Assembly: GCA_031263485.1 (NCBI GenBank)
Contig: JAISFS010000241.1
Location: 1-47,839 of the forward strand
Origin: Deltaproteobacteria bacterium
Lineage (GTDB): Bacteria; Desulfobacterota; Desulfarculia; Adiutricales; Adiutricaceae
Direction of reading: 5' to 3'
Length of the DNA stretch: 47,839 nucleotides
The notes beneath the pieces are model-generated. The model ran no database searches, was not told where the DNA came from, and saw only the letters and a list, made by a program, of their open reading frames with translations. The position numbers were made by a program, and so were the translations under genes. Shown piece after piece: positions 9,136-18,626 of the stretch; within the stretch, counting starts at the first letter, position 1, and the number at the start of each line of letters is the position of its first letter.

Positions 9136-10413
9136 TCAGAGCCCGTTTATCAGATCCAGGTTCACGGCGATGATGTTCATCACGCAGAACACCTCGGAGA
9201 GGGTCTGCTGGCCGTGCCCGAACTTCTTCAGGAACCCGAAGCCCTCATCCTCCAGGGCCTTGGACACGTCCAGGGCCTGGACGGTGTTCAGGAGCCTCAC
9301 CAGGCCGGAAGAGCGGTCCAAATCGGCGGGCAGCGTCGTGAAGACCACCCGGGGCCGGTGCCTCGGCCTGCGTCCGCGGCCTTCCGAGGTACCCTGTCCG
9401 TCGGACGGCCTCCACTCGACCAGCCTGATGTATTCCGGAGCGCTCATGAGCCCGCGCTCGAAGAGGACCGGGCCAAGGTTGCGGGAATACAGGTCGACCG
9501 CAGTGTAGAACGCGGAGCCGTCCTTGTGGCTCTTGGGGTGGGTCCCCAGGGCCAGTTCGGCGAGCTCCTTGTCCTCGCGCTGGAAGCGCTCGAGCTCCGG
9601 CTCGTTCAGCATGAGGATGTAGGGGTTCCCCTTGAGCTGCTCGGCGCACTTCCAAGTTCCGAAGGGCCCCTGGAGCACGAAGAGCGGATCCAGCTCCCTG
9701 ATCTTCGCCTCGCGGCGGCTCATGGCCCGCTGCAACGCCGCGGCCAGATCCGGCCGGGGCGCGTCGTTCCCGCGTCCGGTCCGGTACGGGAAACCCGGGA
9801 TCACGTCCGGGTAGTCCTCCGCGTAGAGGAATTCGGGGGGAAGCTGGGGATGCCCGCCGGAGCCGCCGGGGCTGTGGAGGCTCATGCCGACGAAGGAGTG
9901 GAAATTCTCCACTACGTCGTCGTCCTTTCGCTCGGAAGGGTAGACCCGCGAGACGCAGACCGGGCAGCGGATCTTGCGCGAGGCGAAGTGCCATCCCAGG
10001 TAGGGGACCAGGATGGACATGCCCTTGTAGCGGTAGAGGTCCGCGGACTCGGCCACGATCTTGTCGAGGAGCTCCCACACGGCGGGGAAGAAGGCCGTGG
10101 GTTCGACCCCGTCCAGCTGCTTTCTGATGTGGTTGTCGGTCGGGATCCGGCGGCTGACGCGCACCGCCTCGGGGCCGGTGTGCAGGGCTGAAAGCAGGGC
10201 GTCCACGCCGTGGATCCCCCTGTACTCGAAAAAGCCCCCGAGGAACCTCCGAAGCGAGGGGGCCTTGGAATAGAATGCCGCCAGCGCCGTCATCAGCAGC
10301 TGGGTGAAGGGGTACATGGTGTTGGTCCCCTGACGGTGGTCGGGGATCTGCCTGAAATGCTCCAGCATTTTCATGGCATAGGTTTCGAAGGTGGCTCTCA
10401 TACGTGCAAACAT
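9136..10413 (-). CDS. Transposase-derived protein without catalytic aspartates
   Basis: About 425 residues, homologous to the IS4-like/ISNCY transposases that begin FxxIPDxRxGxN and end in an FGHGxQxL motif. Both landmarks are here (HFRQIPDHRQGTN near residue 19; KKFGHGQQTL near the end), as are the PTDNHIRKQLD block and the KIRCPVC cysteine pair (C150, C153). In the family the first catalytic Asp sits in LVALDGTEYYSS. A gapless alignment puts Tyr138 of LVPYLGWHFAS there. The second Asp, in YLGDDLYA, corresponds to Gln248 of FVLQGPFG. The ENE motif also appears changed. The frame is nonetheless full length, and a strong terminator follows. I place the start at the ATG 10413; the frame is open to a GTG at 10503. 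Codon use matches the neighbouring GC-rich genes. I infer a transposase relic, possibly domesticated. The comparison sequence is from memory. Confidence 0.75.
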   Translation of the reverse strand: MFARMRATFETYAMKMLEHFRQIPDHRQGTNTMYPFTQLLMTALAAFYSKAPSLRRFLGGFFEYRGIHGVDALLSALHTGPEAVRVSRRIPTDNHIRKQLDGVEPTAFFPAVWELLDKIVAESADLYRYKGMSILVPYLGWHFASRKIRCPVCVSRVYPSERKDDDVVENFHSFVGMSLHSPGGSGGHPQLPPEFLYAEDYPDVIPGFPYRTGRGNDAPRPDLAAALQRAMSRREAKIRELDPLFVLQGPFGTWKCAEQLKGNPYILMLNEPELERFQREDKELAELALGTHPKSHKDGSAFYTAVDLYSRNLGPVLFERGLMSAPEYIRLVEWRPSDGQGTSEGRGRRPRHRPRVVFTTLPADLDRSSGLVRLLNTVQALDVSKALEDEGFGFLKKFGHGQQTLSEVFCVMNIIAVNLDLINGL

Positions 10414-11624
10414 AACAAAAATGGATTTATCAATCAAGGGGGAATCCTCTTTTTTTCCGCCCGAAGAGGCCCCTCTGAAGGTCCGCGGGGACTCCCCGGA
10501 CACCCCGCCCTACCGCCCCCCCAACATGCCCCCCGTCAGCGGAAAAGACTCCCGGCTGGGGGGTCCGGGAACCAAAACACGGCCACATGCGGTCTAGAGA
10601 GGAGTAGAATATCATCCACTTGCCTCGTTGCGGCACTGAATTCGCCCTTTCACCCCCTATGTTTGGTCCTCTTGGCCTTCAAAATCTGACATTTTCGTCA
10701 CCGCAAAAAAAGTCCGCTTGCGCCCGTATTCTCCCCGCACCGACCCTCGAACTCCCGCTTTTCGGTCTCGGATTGCCCGCGCCGCCTCCCTGCGGCACGG
10801 CCTTCCGGTCGACGCCAAATTTCAATCGCGCCGCGTCGATCGCAAGGAACGGGACGCCTGCCGGACCAAACGTCAGACTTCCCCTCCCCGCGAACCCGCA
10901 CCCGCCGCAGCGTGACATTTTTCCACGCGTCATGACGACATGAAAGGGCCGGCCGATCATCCATGACGTGACCATAGCGCTGGCGTACCGGCCCTGGAGC
11001 CAGTCTTCGGGCGGACATGCCCCGAGCGCGTCCGTTTCAGTATTGCGGCAAGTCCAGTCTATGATCAGGCATGTCACCCGATTTTCCGGTCTCTCCGCCG
11101 CAACGCGGCGTCTGGTGTCCTTAACATCGCGAATCATCGGCATCGCGGCCATCCTGAGCGCCGCGCATGAAACCGAGGGGACACGTCGCAGGCGGATCGG
11201 CAAGTCAAAACCTCGCCCGACGAGGAGATGTCTCGCACGCGCTCAAGCGCGTTCAAGCGCGCTCAAAGGGAACCCGATGAACCGGAATCGCTCACATTTC
11301 CGTATCTTCTTAAAATCATTACAAATTTTCATTCGGATGTTACCCATGGAAATCTTCCGGCCCCTTTCCGCTGACATGCACAAGGCGTGAAGCCGGACGC
11401 CGCAGTCGTTCCGAAGGTTTATCATCAGATGTTTTCTCGGACGTCATGGACTTCGGCAACCGCTCATCTCACGTTGCCCCAGGATAAGGTTTCAAGAGAG
11501 GGGTATCGGCAATCGACATGGACGTGTCGGGCGTCCCGCACGAATGCGTCTGGCTCCGCCTCAGCTCCACGCCCAAATTTCGCTGCATGCACCAAAAACG
11601 ATACACCCTCCCCGCGCTCAACCT

Positions 11625-11697
11625 CCGCTCTTCGCGCAGCTCCCGCTCGTCGCGCAGCTCCCGCTCGTCGCGCAGGTCCCGCTCGTCGCGCAGCCTC
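11625..11697. repeat. 18-bp tandem repeat, nearly 4 copies
   Basis: Copies of CGCAGCTCCCGCTCGTCG start at 11635, 11653 and 11671, flanked by partial units on both sides. One frame reads as an Arg-Ser repeat, but no gene context supports translation. Confidence 0.85.
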
Positions 11698-12263
11698 CTT
11701 TACACCATCAGCCGCCGCCCATATATGCGTCAGGAACCGCCGCTGCCTTCGCGGATCCGACGCTGAAAATAACCAAACCCCCGATCGCCCCGCTCACGTC
11801 CTGATCGGGAGCCTTCACACGAAATTCTCGCTACATCATGCCGACAGGCTGGCTGGCGAACCGGCCCGCCATGAGTTCGCCTTCCGCCTACCGGACGATT
11901 ACCCCGGCCCACGCCTCCGCATCTCGCTTCCTGCCACGGCGTTCTCGGTGGCAACGTCCTTCCTCGGCTCATTTCATCGGCTCACTACTCCTGCCCGGGA
12001 ATTCCGCCTGCCCGGGAATTCCTCCCGCATCTTCTCACCGCCATTCGGCGACTGCCGCGCGACCCCTCGGGAACGTCCGCCTCAGACCATCATTCCCTCC
12101 GCGCCTCAGCCCGCTCGGCGACGGCGCCGCACCCGCCCCCTTGTCCCGGCGCGCACGCGCGCACGGTGCGCGAGCACGCGGCTCTACTGCCCAATAACAC
12201 CGCATCGCTCCTGCGCTTCTCTCGCCAGGCGATTCGGCCGCGGCGCCTGTTCCGCCGCCGTCG

Positions 12264-12292
12264 TTTTTCCCGCCTGCCCATTCTGATATAAT
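12264..12292 (+). promoter_or_regulatory. Extended -10 promoter of the HIT-mutS-amidase operon
   Basis: A consensus TATAAT (12287-12292) is preceded by TG one base upstream (TGATATAAT), an extended -10. A weak -35 (TTTTTC, 12264-12269) lies 17 bases away. Transcription would start near 12299, giving a leader of about 55 bases that contains a short CAGTCG/CGACTG inverted repeat. Confidence 0.6.
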
Positions 12293-12354
12293 GGGGCAGT
12301 CGAAAGGACCCGCAAACTTCACCCCGCCCGACTGAAAGCCTTTGGAGGACCCGC

Positions 12355-12840
12355 GTGCCCGATACCCTCTGGGCGCCCTGGCGCATGGACTATATCCTGG
12401 AGGACACGAAGCCCGAAGGCTGCGTCTTCTGCCTGCCCGAAGGGCACGCCGGACCGCTCCCCGAAAGGCTCGTCCTGTGCGCCGACGCGCTCGTCTTCCT
12501 CGTCATGAACCGTTACCCTTACAACAACGGCCACGTGCTGGCCGCCCCCCGACGCCACGTGGCCACACTGGCCCAGGCCACCCGCGAGGAACGCGCGGCG
12601 CTCATGGAGCTGACCGTCAGGGCGACCGAGACCATAGGGGAACTCCTCGCGCCGGACGGCTTCAACATCGGCGTGAACCAGGGCCGCACCGCGGGGGCGG
12701 GCATAGACGCCCACCTGCACGTGCACGTGACCCCCCGCTGGAACGGGGACACCAACTACATGACCGTCCTGGCGGATACCAGGGTCGTGCCCGAGCACAT
12801 CCGCCGCACCTACGAGCGGCTCCTGGAGCGTTTCGGGTGA
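12355..12840 (+). CDS. HIT-family nucleotide hydrolase/phosphorylase
   Basis: 161 residues, the normal length for the HIT branch related to Ap4A phosphorylase. The active-site triad HxHxH is at 120-124 (AHLHVHVTPRW), with the catalytic middle His in place. A CVFC pair (C23, C26), which binds zinc in related proteins, and the N-terminal LWAPWRMDYI signature are also clear. It probably cleaves dinucleoside polyphosphates or nucleotide-linked phosphoramidates in the cytoplasm. The GTG start is supported by GGAGG (12344-12348) six bases upstream. Its stop overlaps the GTG of mutS by four bases (GTGA), so the two are likely translated together from the promoter near 12287. The exact substrate is not determined by sequence. 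Confidence 0.92.
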   Translation: MPDTLWAPWRMDYILEDTKPEGCVFCLPEGHAGPLPERLVLCADALVFLVMNRYPYNNGHVLAAPRRHVATLAQATREERAALMELTVRATETIGELLAPDGFNIGVNQGRTAGAGIDAHLHVHVTPRWNGDTNYMTVLADTRVVPEHIRRTYERLLERFG

Positions 12841-15800
12841 GCGCGCCGGAGGCCAGCGCCCGCCCCGGCCTCACCCCCGCCCTGAGGCAGTACATGGAGA
12901 CCAAGGAGGCCTGGCCGGGGACCTTCCTGTTCTTCCAGATAGGGGACTTCTTCGAGCTCTTCTTCGAGGACGCGGAGGCCGCCGCGCCGCTTCTGGACCT
13001 CACGCTGACCAGCCGCCAGAAGATCGACGGGGTACCGGTGCCGATGTGCGGTGTACCCATCGCGGCGGGGGAGAGCTACGTGAACCGTCTGGCCGCCCTG
13101 GGCCACAGGGTGGTGGTCTTCGAGCAGGAGGCGCCCGCCGCCGTCGGCGAGAAGCTCGCCCGGAGGCGGCTCTCAAGGGTGGTCACCCCGGGCACCATCG
13201 TCTCGGAGGACGGCCCCTCGGGCCGCTACATGGCGGTCATCCTGAACGAAGGCGCCCTGGCCGCCCTGACCGCGGCCGCCGGACCGACGGCAAAGCTCGC
13301 CTGGCACGAGCGGGTGGGGGACGCCGACCGCGACGGCGATGCCGCCCGACGGTCCGGCGGCAGTGCCGCCGCCAAGACGGCGCCCGGGGCTCAATACCCC
13401 GACTCCCCTCCGGGGGGCTGGTGGTTCATGGCGGCCGCGGATCTCTCCACCGGGGATTTCCAGCTGGCCCGGGCGGCGGACTTCGAGAGCCTGACCCCGG
13501 AGATATCCACCTTCGCCCCCGCCGAGATCCTCTATCCGTCCCCCTGCCCGCCGGAACTCGACGCATTCCTCAAGCGCTCCGGCACCTACTCCCTGGCGCT
13601 GGGCCCCGAGGCCTTCGCGGGGGCTGGCGAGGCGCTGGCCGAGGTCTTCGGAAACGGCTTTCTGGAGAACCTGCCTGAGCTCTCCGCGACCCCCGGCGGC
13701 CCCGCCGCCTGCGGGGCCGCCGTGAAGCGGCTCCTGGAGCTCGCGCCGGGCTCGCGTCTGAGCCACCTGGCGCCGCCCCGGCTCCTGTGGACCGCGCCCG
13801 CCCTCTCGATGGACGAGGCCGCGCTCAGGAACCTTGAACTCGTGCGGTCCTTGCGGGACGGCAGCCGCAAGGGCACTCTCCTGGAACTGGTGGACCTGAG
13901 CGCCACCCCCATGGGCTCGCGGACCCTCCAGGACTGGCTCGTGAGGCCGTCCCGGGACCGTGCCACGGTGGAGGCCCGCCACGCGGCGGTGGAGGAGCTC
14001 CTGGCCGACTCCTCGGCCAGGGACAGGCTCCAGGAGGCCCTCAAGAGCCTCAAGGACCTGGAAAGGGCGCTCTCCAGGCTGACCTTGGGCCGGGGCGCCG
14101 TAAGGGATCTTTACCAGGTCAAGGCCGCCCTGGATCTGGCCCCCGGAATCCGGGACCTTTTGTCCGGCATGAAGGAGGGGGGGCTTCTCCGCCGGATCGC
14201 GGACGAGATCGGCCGCGTCCTGGGCGACCGGCCTCCGGTGCCGCCTGAAGGGCCCGTTCGCTGCGACGCGGGTCCCGCCCCGCCCGGAGAAGCCCATGCG
14301 GTCGCCCCCGAAGCCTCCGGCGCTTCCGTATGCCCCGGCCCTTCCGCCGTTCCGGACGCCCCCTCCGTCCGGCCAGTTCCGGAAGCCTCCGCTTTCCCCG
14401 TCCCCCCCGGCCCCGAAGCGAGAGCCATCCGGACGCTCATGCGGGCGCTGGAACTCTGCCTGAAGGTACCCAGGGACCCCGGCACCCCGGACGGCGCCGC
14501 CGTCAGGGACGGCTGCTCGCCCGTCCTGGACGAGCTGAGGGAGCTCGAAAGGGACGGCCGCAAGGCGATAGCCGCCTTGGAGGGCCGCGAGAAGGCCCGC
14601 ACGGGCCTGAATTCGCTCAGGGTGGGTTACAACAGGGTCTTCGGGTACTACCTGGAGATCCCCCGCCGCCATGCCGACGGCGCCCCGGAGGACTGGACCC
14701 GCAGGCAGACCCTGGCCACCTCCGAGCGCTACGCCAGCCCGGAACTCATCGAGCTGGAAGGGAGGCTCCTCACGGCGGGCGAGTCCAGGGAGGAGCTGGA
14801 GCAGACGATACTCAAGAACCTCAAGGACCGCGCCGCTTCCGCCTCCGCGGGCGCCAAGGGGCTTTCGCGGCTTCTGGGCCAAGCGGACGCCCTCCGGAGC
14901 CTGGCCGAGGCCGCGCGCCGCAACCGCTGGATCCGGCCCAGGATCACCGCGGACGATGTGATAGACATCAAGAACGGCCGACACCCCGTGGTGGAGGCGT
15001 CGCTCCCGCGGGGGGAGGCCTTCGTGGCCAACGACGTGAGGCTTTCGCCCAAGGAGAGGATCCTCATCGTGACCGGCCCGAACATGGCCGGGAAATCCAC
15101 CGTGCTGCGCCAGACCGCGATAATCGTCGTCCTGTGCCAGATGGGGTCCTTCGTGCCGGCGGAGTCGGCGAAGCTCTCCATCAGGGACGCCGTGTTCACG
15201 CGGGTCGGCGCGGCGGACGATCTGGCCCGGGGCCGCTCCACCTTCATGGTGGAGATGAGCGAGACGGCGAGGATCCTTGCCCGGGCCACCCCCCGGAGCC
15301 TGGTCGTCCTGGACGAGGTTGGCCGCGGCACCTCCACCTTCGACGGGCTGGCCATAGCCTGGGCCGTCGCGGAGTACCTCCATGACCGCGCGGGCCGCGG
15401 GGTGCCCACGCTGTTCGCGACCCATTACCACGAGCTGGTGGACCTGGCCCGTTCCAAGCCCCTGACCGTGAACTACAACGTCGCGGTCCGCAAGTGGCAG
15501 GGCAAGGTGATTTTCCTGAGGAAGCTCCTGCCCGGCGGCACCAGCCGGAGCTACGGCCTGGCCGTGGCCGCCTTGGCCGGCCTGCCCAAGGCGGTGACCG
15601 AACGCGCCGCGGAGGTGTTGAAGGATCTCCTCGAAGGCGCCAAGCGCTCCATCCGACCCCAGATCCGCCCGCGCGGGCTCTTCGCCGACCTGGAAGAGGC
15701 GCCCTCCCCCGAGCCTCAGGGCCTCTGGGCCCCCGATGCCCTGGAAGAGCCGGACCGCCCCGCCGCCCAGGCTCGCCCGCCCGCCGCCCCGGATGCAAGG

Positions 15801-16130
15801 CCCGCGACGCCCGGCCACGACGATGCCTCAGACGAGTGCCCCTCGGGCCGGTCCCATGGCCTGAACTCGGGGCAAGGCGCGGACGATGGCCCCGGCCAAA
15901 TCCAAGACGGTATCCAGGTCCCGGCACGGGACTCCCGGTCCGCCGCGGGCCCCGGGGAAGCCGCCGCCTTCGCCGCCCCCGGTCCCCTCATCCCCGGGGC
16001 AGGGTCCCCTGAGGAGGACCGCGACAGGCTCATAGCCGAGATAGGCTCGCTGGACACCGAATCCCTGACCCCCCTTGAGGCCCTGAACCTCGTGCATTCG
16101 CTGAAGACCAGGGCCGGGAGGCTCCTGTGA
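12837..16130 (+). CDS. mutS: DNA mismatch repair ATPase MutS
   Basis: Recognises mismatches and recruits MutL in methyl-independent or methyl-directed repair. The mismatch-reading motif is GDFFE (residues 36-40, with the wedge Phe38 and Glu40). The ATPase domain has Walker A GPNMAGKST (about 747-755), Walker B LVVLDEVGRGTSTFDG (Asp826, Glu827) and ATHYHEL. The C-terminal dimer helices are present (LTPLEALNLVHSLK). At 1097 residues it is over 200 longer than usual. The excess is low-complexity: a short insert near residue 163, a Pro/Ala-rich insert around 465-520 between the core helices, and a long Pro/Ala/Gly linker before the C-terminus. The start is the GTG overlapping the HIT stop; the frame is open upstream, but only this start fits the N-terminal domain. 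The stop overlaps the GTG of the downstream amidase. Confidence 0.96.
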   Translation: MSAPEASARPGLTPALRQYMETKEAWPGTFLFFQIGDFFELFFEDAEAAAPLLDLTLTSRQKIDGVPVPMCGVPIAAGESYVNRLAALGHRVVVFEQEAPAAVGEKLARRRLSRVVTPGTIVSEDGPSGRYMAVILNEGALAALTAAAGPTAKLAWHERVGDADRDGDAARRSGGSAAAKTAPGAQYPDSPPGGWWFMAAADLSTGDFQLARAADFESLTPEISTFAPAEILYPSPCPPELDAFLKRSGTYSLALGPEAFAGAGEALAEVFGNGFLENLPELSATPGGPAACGAAVKRLLELAPGSRLSHLAPPRLLWTAPALSMDEAALRNLELVRSLRDGSRKGTLLELVDLSATPMGSRTLQDWLVRPSRDRATVEARHAAVEELLADSSARDRLQEALKSLKDLERALSRLTLGRGAVRDLYQVKAALDLAPGIRDLLSGMKEGGLLRRIADEIGRVLGDRPPVPPEGPVRCDAGPAPPGEAHAVAPEASGASVCPGPSAVPDAPSVRPVPEASAFPVPPGPEARAIRTLMRALELCLKVPRDPGTPDGAAVRDGCSPVLDELRELERDGRKAIAALEGREKARTGLNSLRVGYNRVFGYYLEIPRRHADGAPEDWTRRQTLATSERYASPELIELEGRLLTAGESREELEQTILKNLKDRAASASAGAKGLSRLLGQADALRSLAEAARRNRWIRPRITADDVIDIKNGRHPVVEASLPRGEAFVANDVRLSPKERILIVTGPNMAGKSTVLRQTAIIVVLCQMGSFVPAESAKLSIRDAVFTRVGAADDLARGRSTFMVEMSETARILARATPRSLVVLDEVGRGTSTFDGLAIAWAVAEYLHDRAGRGVPTLFATHYHELVDLARSKPLTVNYNVAVRKWQGKVIFLRKLLPGGTSRSYGLAVAALAGLPKAVTERAAEVLKDLLEGAKRSIRPQIRPRGLFADLEEAPSPEPQGLWAPDALEEPDRPAAQARPPAAPDARPATPGHDDASDECPSGRSHGLNSGQGADDGPGQIQDGIQVPARDSRSAAGPGEAAAFAAPGPLIPGAGSPEEDRDRLIAEIGSLDTESLTPLEALNLVHSLKTRAGRLL

Positions 16131-18268
16131 GGCCGCAACCTCCGTTACCTTCGGCGGCGCCCGGGTTGCCCGCTCGCCAGGCGGTTGCCGCTGTCCCATA
16201 CCTCCCTCCCCATGTTGCCGGGGCGTCCACGCGTCGGCCTGCGGCGGCAGGATCGTCCACCCGACTGGCGGCGACCGTCTCGCCTACCCGCCAGACGGCG
16301 ACCGTCTCGCCTACCCGCCAGGCGGCGACCGTCTCGTCCACCCGCCAGGCGGCGGACGGACCGTCCACGCGCCTGACTGCGGCCATGCCGCCCCCGCAGG
16401 TGTTCGAACGGACGAGACACGCATCGGCAACGGCGCTTGCCTGTCTGCTCGCGATCTTCGTCGCACTCGCCGCGACGCTGGGCCTCTCCGTTCCCGCCTA
16501 CGCCGCGGGCGAGCTTGCCCGCGCGAGAGAGGCCAGGACCGCCTTCTTCAAAAGCGAGGACGCCAAGTCCCGGGCGGCGTGGATCAGGCTTCTGGCCCGC
16601 TTCGAGGAGGCCTCCGCGGCCCAGGTGCGCGAGGGCCCCAGGGCCCAGGCGGATCTGGAGGGCGCGGAACTGGCGCTGCAGTGCTTCTACCGGTTCCGCG
16701 ACCAGAAGGACGCCGCGAGCGCCGAACGGCTCGCGAGGAAGTCCGTGAAGTCCTGCGGCAGGTGCCCCACGGCGCCCCAGGCGGAGATCATCCTGGGCAG
16801 GGCGCTCACCGCCCAAAAGAAAATGGACGCCGCCTACCGCGAGCTCATGAAGGTGGAGCTGAACCATCCCGACTCCCCCGAGATCGACGAGGCCAGGGAA
16901 CTGATGACCACGCTCCGGGCCGGCGGCACCCCTCCCCCCTACCCCACGACCGAGCCCGCCGTGCTCTCCGCGCCACGGCCGGCCGCGCCGCCGTCCTCGC
17001 CCCGGACCTCGACCCCGAAGCCGCCCTCGACTCCGGCGACCGCGGCGGCCAGGTCGGCCGCGCCCAAGACTCCGCCGCCCAAGCCCCCCACGCCGCCAGT
17101 CAAGGCCCCGGCGCCCCGCAAGGACGGGCTGGCGCAGGTCTACGCCGTGACGGTCGAGAAGCGTCAGGGATATACCGCCATCGTCGCCTGGACCGACAAG
17201 GTCGGCTCGTACGTATACAACCTCATCCCCCCCCAGCGCTCCGGGGGCCTCCACCGCGTCTACGTGGATCTGCGGGGGACCAGGCTCGCCGGCGGCCTGC
17301 CGGGAAAGCCCCTGAGCCCCGGCCCGCTCGTGAGGCTGGCGAAGATTAACCAGTTCTCGCAGGACGTGGCGCGGCTGGTGATCGATCTTCCCCAGCCGCA
17401 TCCGTACGTGCCGGTCTTCCTCGACGATCCGCCCCGCCTGGAGCTGAGGGTGGCGGAGCACGCGGAGGATCTGCCGCCCACCGAGGCGGACGCCCCGCCG
17501 GAACCGCGGGGCGCGGCGGCCTCGACCGCCCTCCCGTCGGCCGGCCCCGGACGCGGCGCCAGGGGACCCGCGGACTCGCTGGCCCGCCAGCTCGGCCTCA
17601 AGATCCGGAGGATAGTCATCGACCCCGGACACGGCGGGAAGGACGGGGGCACCGTCGGCCACGGTCTCAAGGAAAAGGACATAGCGCTCAGGGCGGCCAG
17701 GATGCTCAAGGCGAAGGTGGAAAAGCGCCTGAAGCTGGAGGCGGTGCTCACCCGCGACACGGACAGGTTCGTGACGCTGGACAGGAGGCCCAGGATAGTC
17801 GCGGACTCCAAGGGGGACCTCTTCGTGTCCATCCACTGCAACGCCAACACCCTGGCCTCGGTGGAAGGGCTCGAGACCTACCTCCTGAACTTCTCGACCG
17901 ACCCGTCGGCCCAGACGGTGGCCGCCCGCGAGAACGCGTCGTCCCAGAAGTCCATGGCCGAGATGGAGGGCATCCTGGAGCTCATAGCGAAGAACACGCG
18001 CGTGGCCGAATCCAGGGTGCTGGCCCGCACCGTGCATGCGAGGACCCTGGAGGCGCTCCGTGCCAAGCACAAGGTCAGGGACCTGGGCGTGAAGGAGGCG
18101 GTCTTCGTGGTCCTCGTGAACGCGAACGTGCCGGCCATCCTAATGGAGATAGGCTTCCTCTCCAACGCCAGGGAAGCGGAGAGGCTCTCCCAGGACGCCT
18201 ATCTTGAGCTCCTGACCGACGGCATGACCGACGGGATCAAGGCTTACGTCGACGGGCTCTCGCGCTGA
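16127..18268 (+). CDS. amiC: AMIN-domain N-acetylmuramoyl-L-alanine amidase
   Basis: A periplasmic zinc amidase that cuts the amide bond between muramic acid and the stem peptide, usually during septum splitting. The C-terminal amidase_3 domain has all ligands: His502 in IDPGHGG, Glu516 in LKEKDIAL, His570 in SIHCNA, and catalytic Glu674 in LMEIGFLSN. An AMIN domain (about 340-450) and an N-terminal helical, TPR-like region (about 128-265) precede it, joined by Pro/Ala-rich linkers. The frame begins at a GTG that overlaps the mutS stop, but the first 86 codons are a Thr/Ala-rich stretch with four 27-bp repeats. A good signal peptide (ACLLAIFVALAATLGLSVPA) starts only after the ATG at 16385. 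I suspect 16385 is the functional start. No clear terminator follows; a small hairpin lies at 18315-18338. Confidence 0.93.
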   Translation: MRPQPPLPSAAPGLPARQAVAAVPYLPPHVAGASTRRPAAAGSSTRLAATVSPTRQTATVSPTRQAATVSSTRQAADGPSTRLTAAMPPPQVFERTRHASATALACLLAIFVALAATLGLSVPAYAAGELARAREARTAFFKSEDAKSRAAWIRLLARFEEASAAQVREGPRAQADLEGAELALQCFYRFRDQKDAASAERLARKSVKSCGRCPTAPQAEIILGRALTAQKKMDAAYRELMKVELNHPDSPEIDEARELMTTLRAGGTPPPYPTTEPAVLSAPRPAAPPSSPRTSTPKPPSTPATAAARSAAPKTPPPKPPTPPVKAPAPRKDGLAQVYAVTVEKRQGYTAIVAWTDKVGSYVYNLIPPQRSGGLHRVYVDLRGTRLAGGLPGKPLSPGPLVRLAKINQFSQDVARLVIDLPQPHPYVPVFLDDPPRLELRVAEHAEDLPPTEADAPPEPRGAAASTALPSAGPGRGARGPADSLARQLGLKIRRIVIDPGHGGKDGGTVGHGLKEKDIALRAARMLKAKVEKRLKLEAVLTRDTDRFVTLDRRPRIVADSKGDLFVSIHCNANTLASVEGLETYLLNFSTDPSAQTVAARENASSQKSMAEMEGILELIAKNTRVAESRVLARTVHARTLEALRAKHKVRDLGVKEAVFVVLVNANVPAILMEIGFLSNAREAERLSQDAYLELLTDGMTDGIKAYVDGLSR
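16259..16366. repeat. 27-bp tandem repeat, 4 copies
   Basis: Copies start at 16259, 16286, 16313 and 16340, with the core ACCCGCCAGGCGGCGACCGT; the last is degenerate. It is in frame with the extended amidase reading frame (nine residues per unit, TRQAATVSP-like), just upstream of the likelier amidase start. Confidence 0.88.
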
Positions 18269-18626
18269 CGATTGCGCGAAATCCAGGGCCGCGGAATGGC
18301 CAGGCTGGCTTGCAGACCCGCCGTAATCTGCGGGTTACGAATGTCCTCAAACCGGCCAATCAGAGTGATTTCCTGAAGCCGCCCCCCCGATCGCAGCCGC
18401 GGGCCGAGGAGGCGAGCCGCATAGCGCCGACGGCCCCCCGTCGCGGGCACGACCTCAAAAAGCCGACGACGAAAACCGCCAGTCTTCGGCGGTCACGTCC
18501 GAATAGGAAAACTTGTCAGACTTGTCAGACTTGTCCACGTTGTTTGCCGAGCCGCCCTCAAGATCTCCGGCGAGAACCATGGACGAGGCAAGGCGTTCAA
18601 GAATGATATGCCGATAGGTTTCGTTA
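18269..18626. other. Intergenic region between convergent genes
   Basis: No gene is seen between the convergent amidase and the AAA/nuclease gene. A short hairpin (GACCCGC...GCGGGTT, 18315-18338) and a triplicated CTTGTCAGA-type repeat near 18510-18535 are present. Base composition starts to fall towards AT here. Confidence 0.5.

Larger units (their letters stand above)
10414..12354. other. 1.9-kb gene-free region
   Basis: No gene is recognised. It contains GCGYTCAAGC-type repeats near 11235-11264, the 18-bp tandem repeat at 11625-11697, and at its right end the promoter of the HIT-mutS-amidase operon. Confidence 0.55.

Noticed and set aside
13173-15818. Very long open frame antisense to mutS (over 800 codons)
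   Set aside because: It is a GC-bias shadow of mutS; no domain is visible in its translation, and similar shadows lie opposite the amidase and the large membrane protein.
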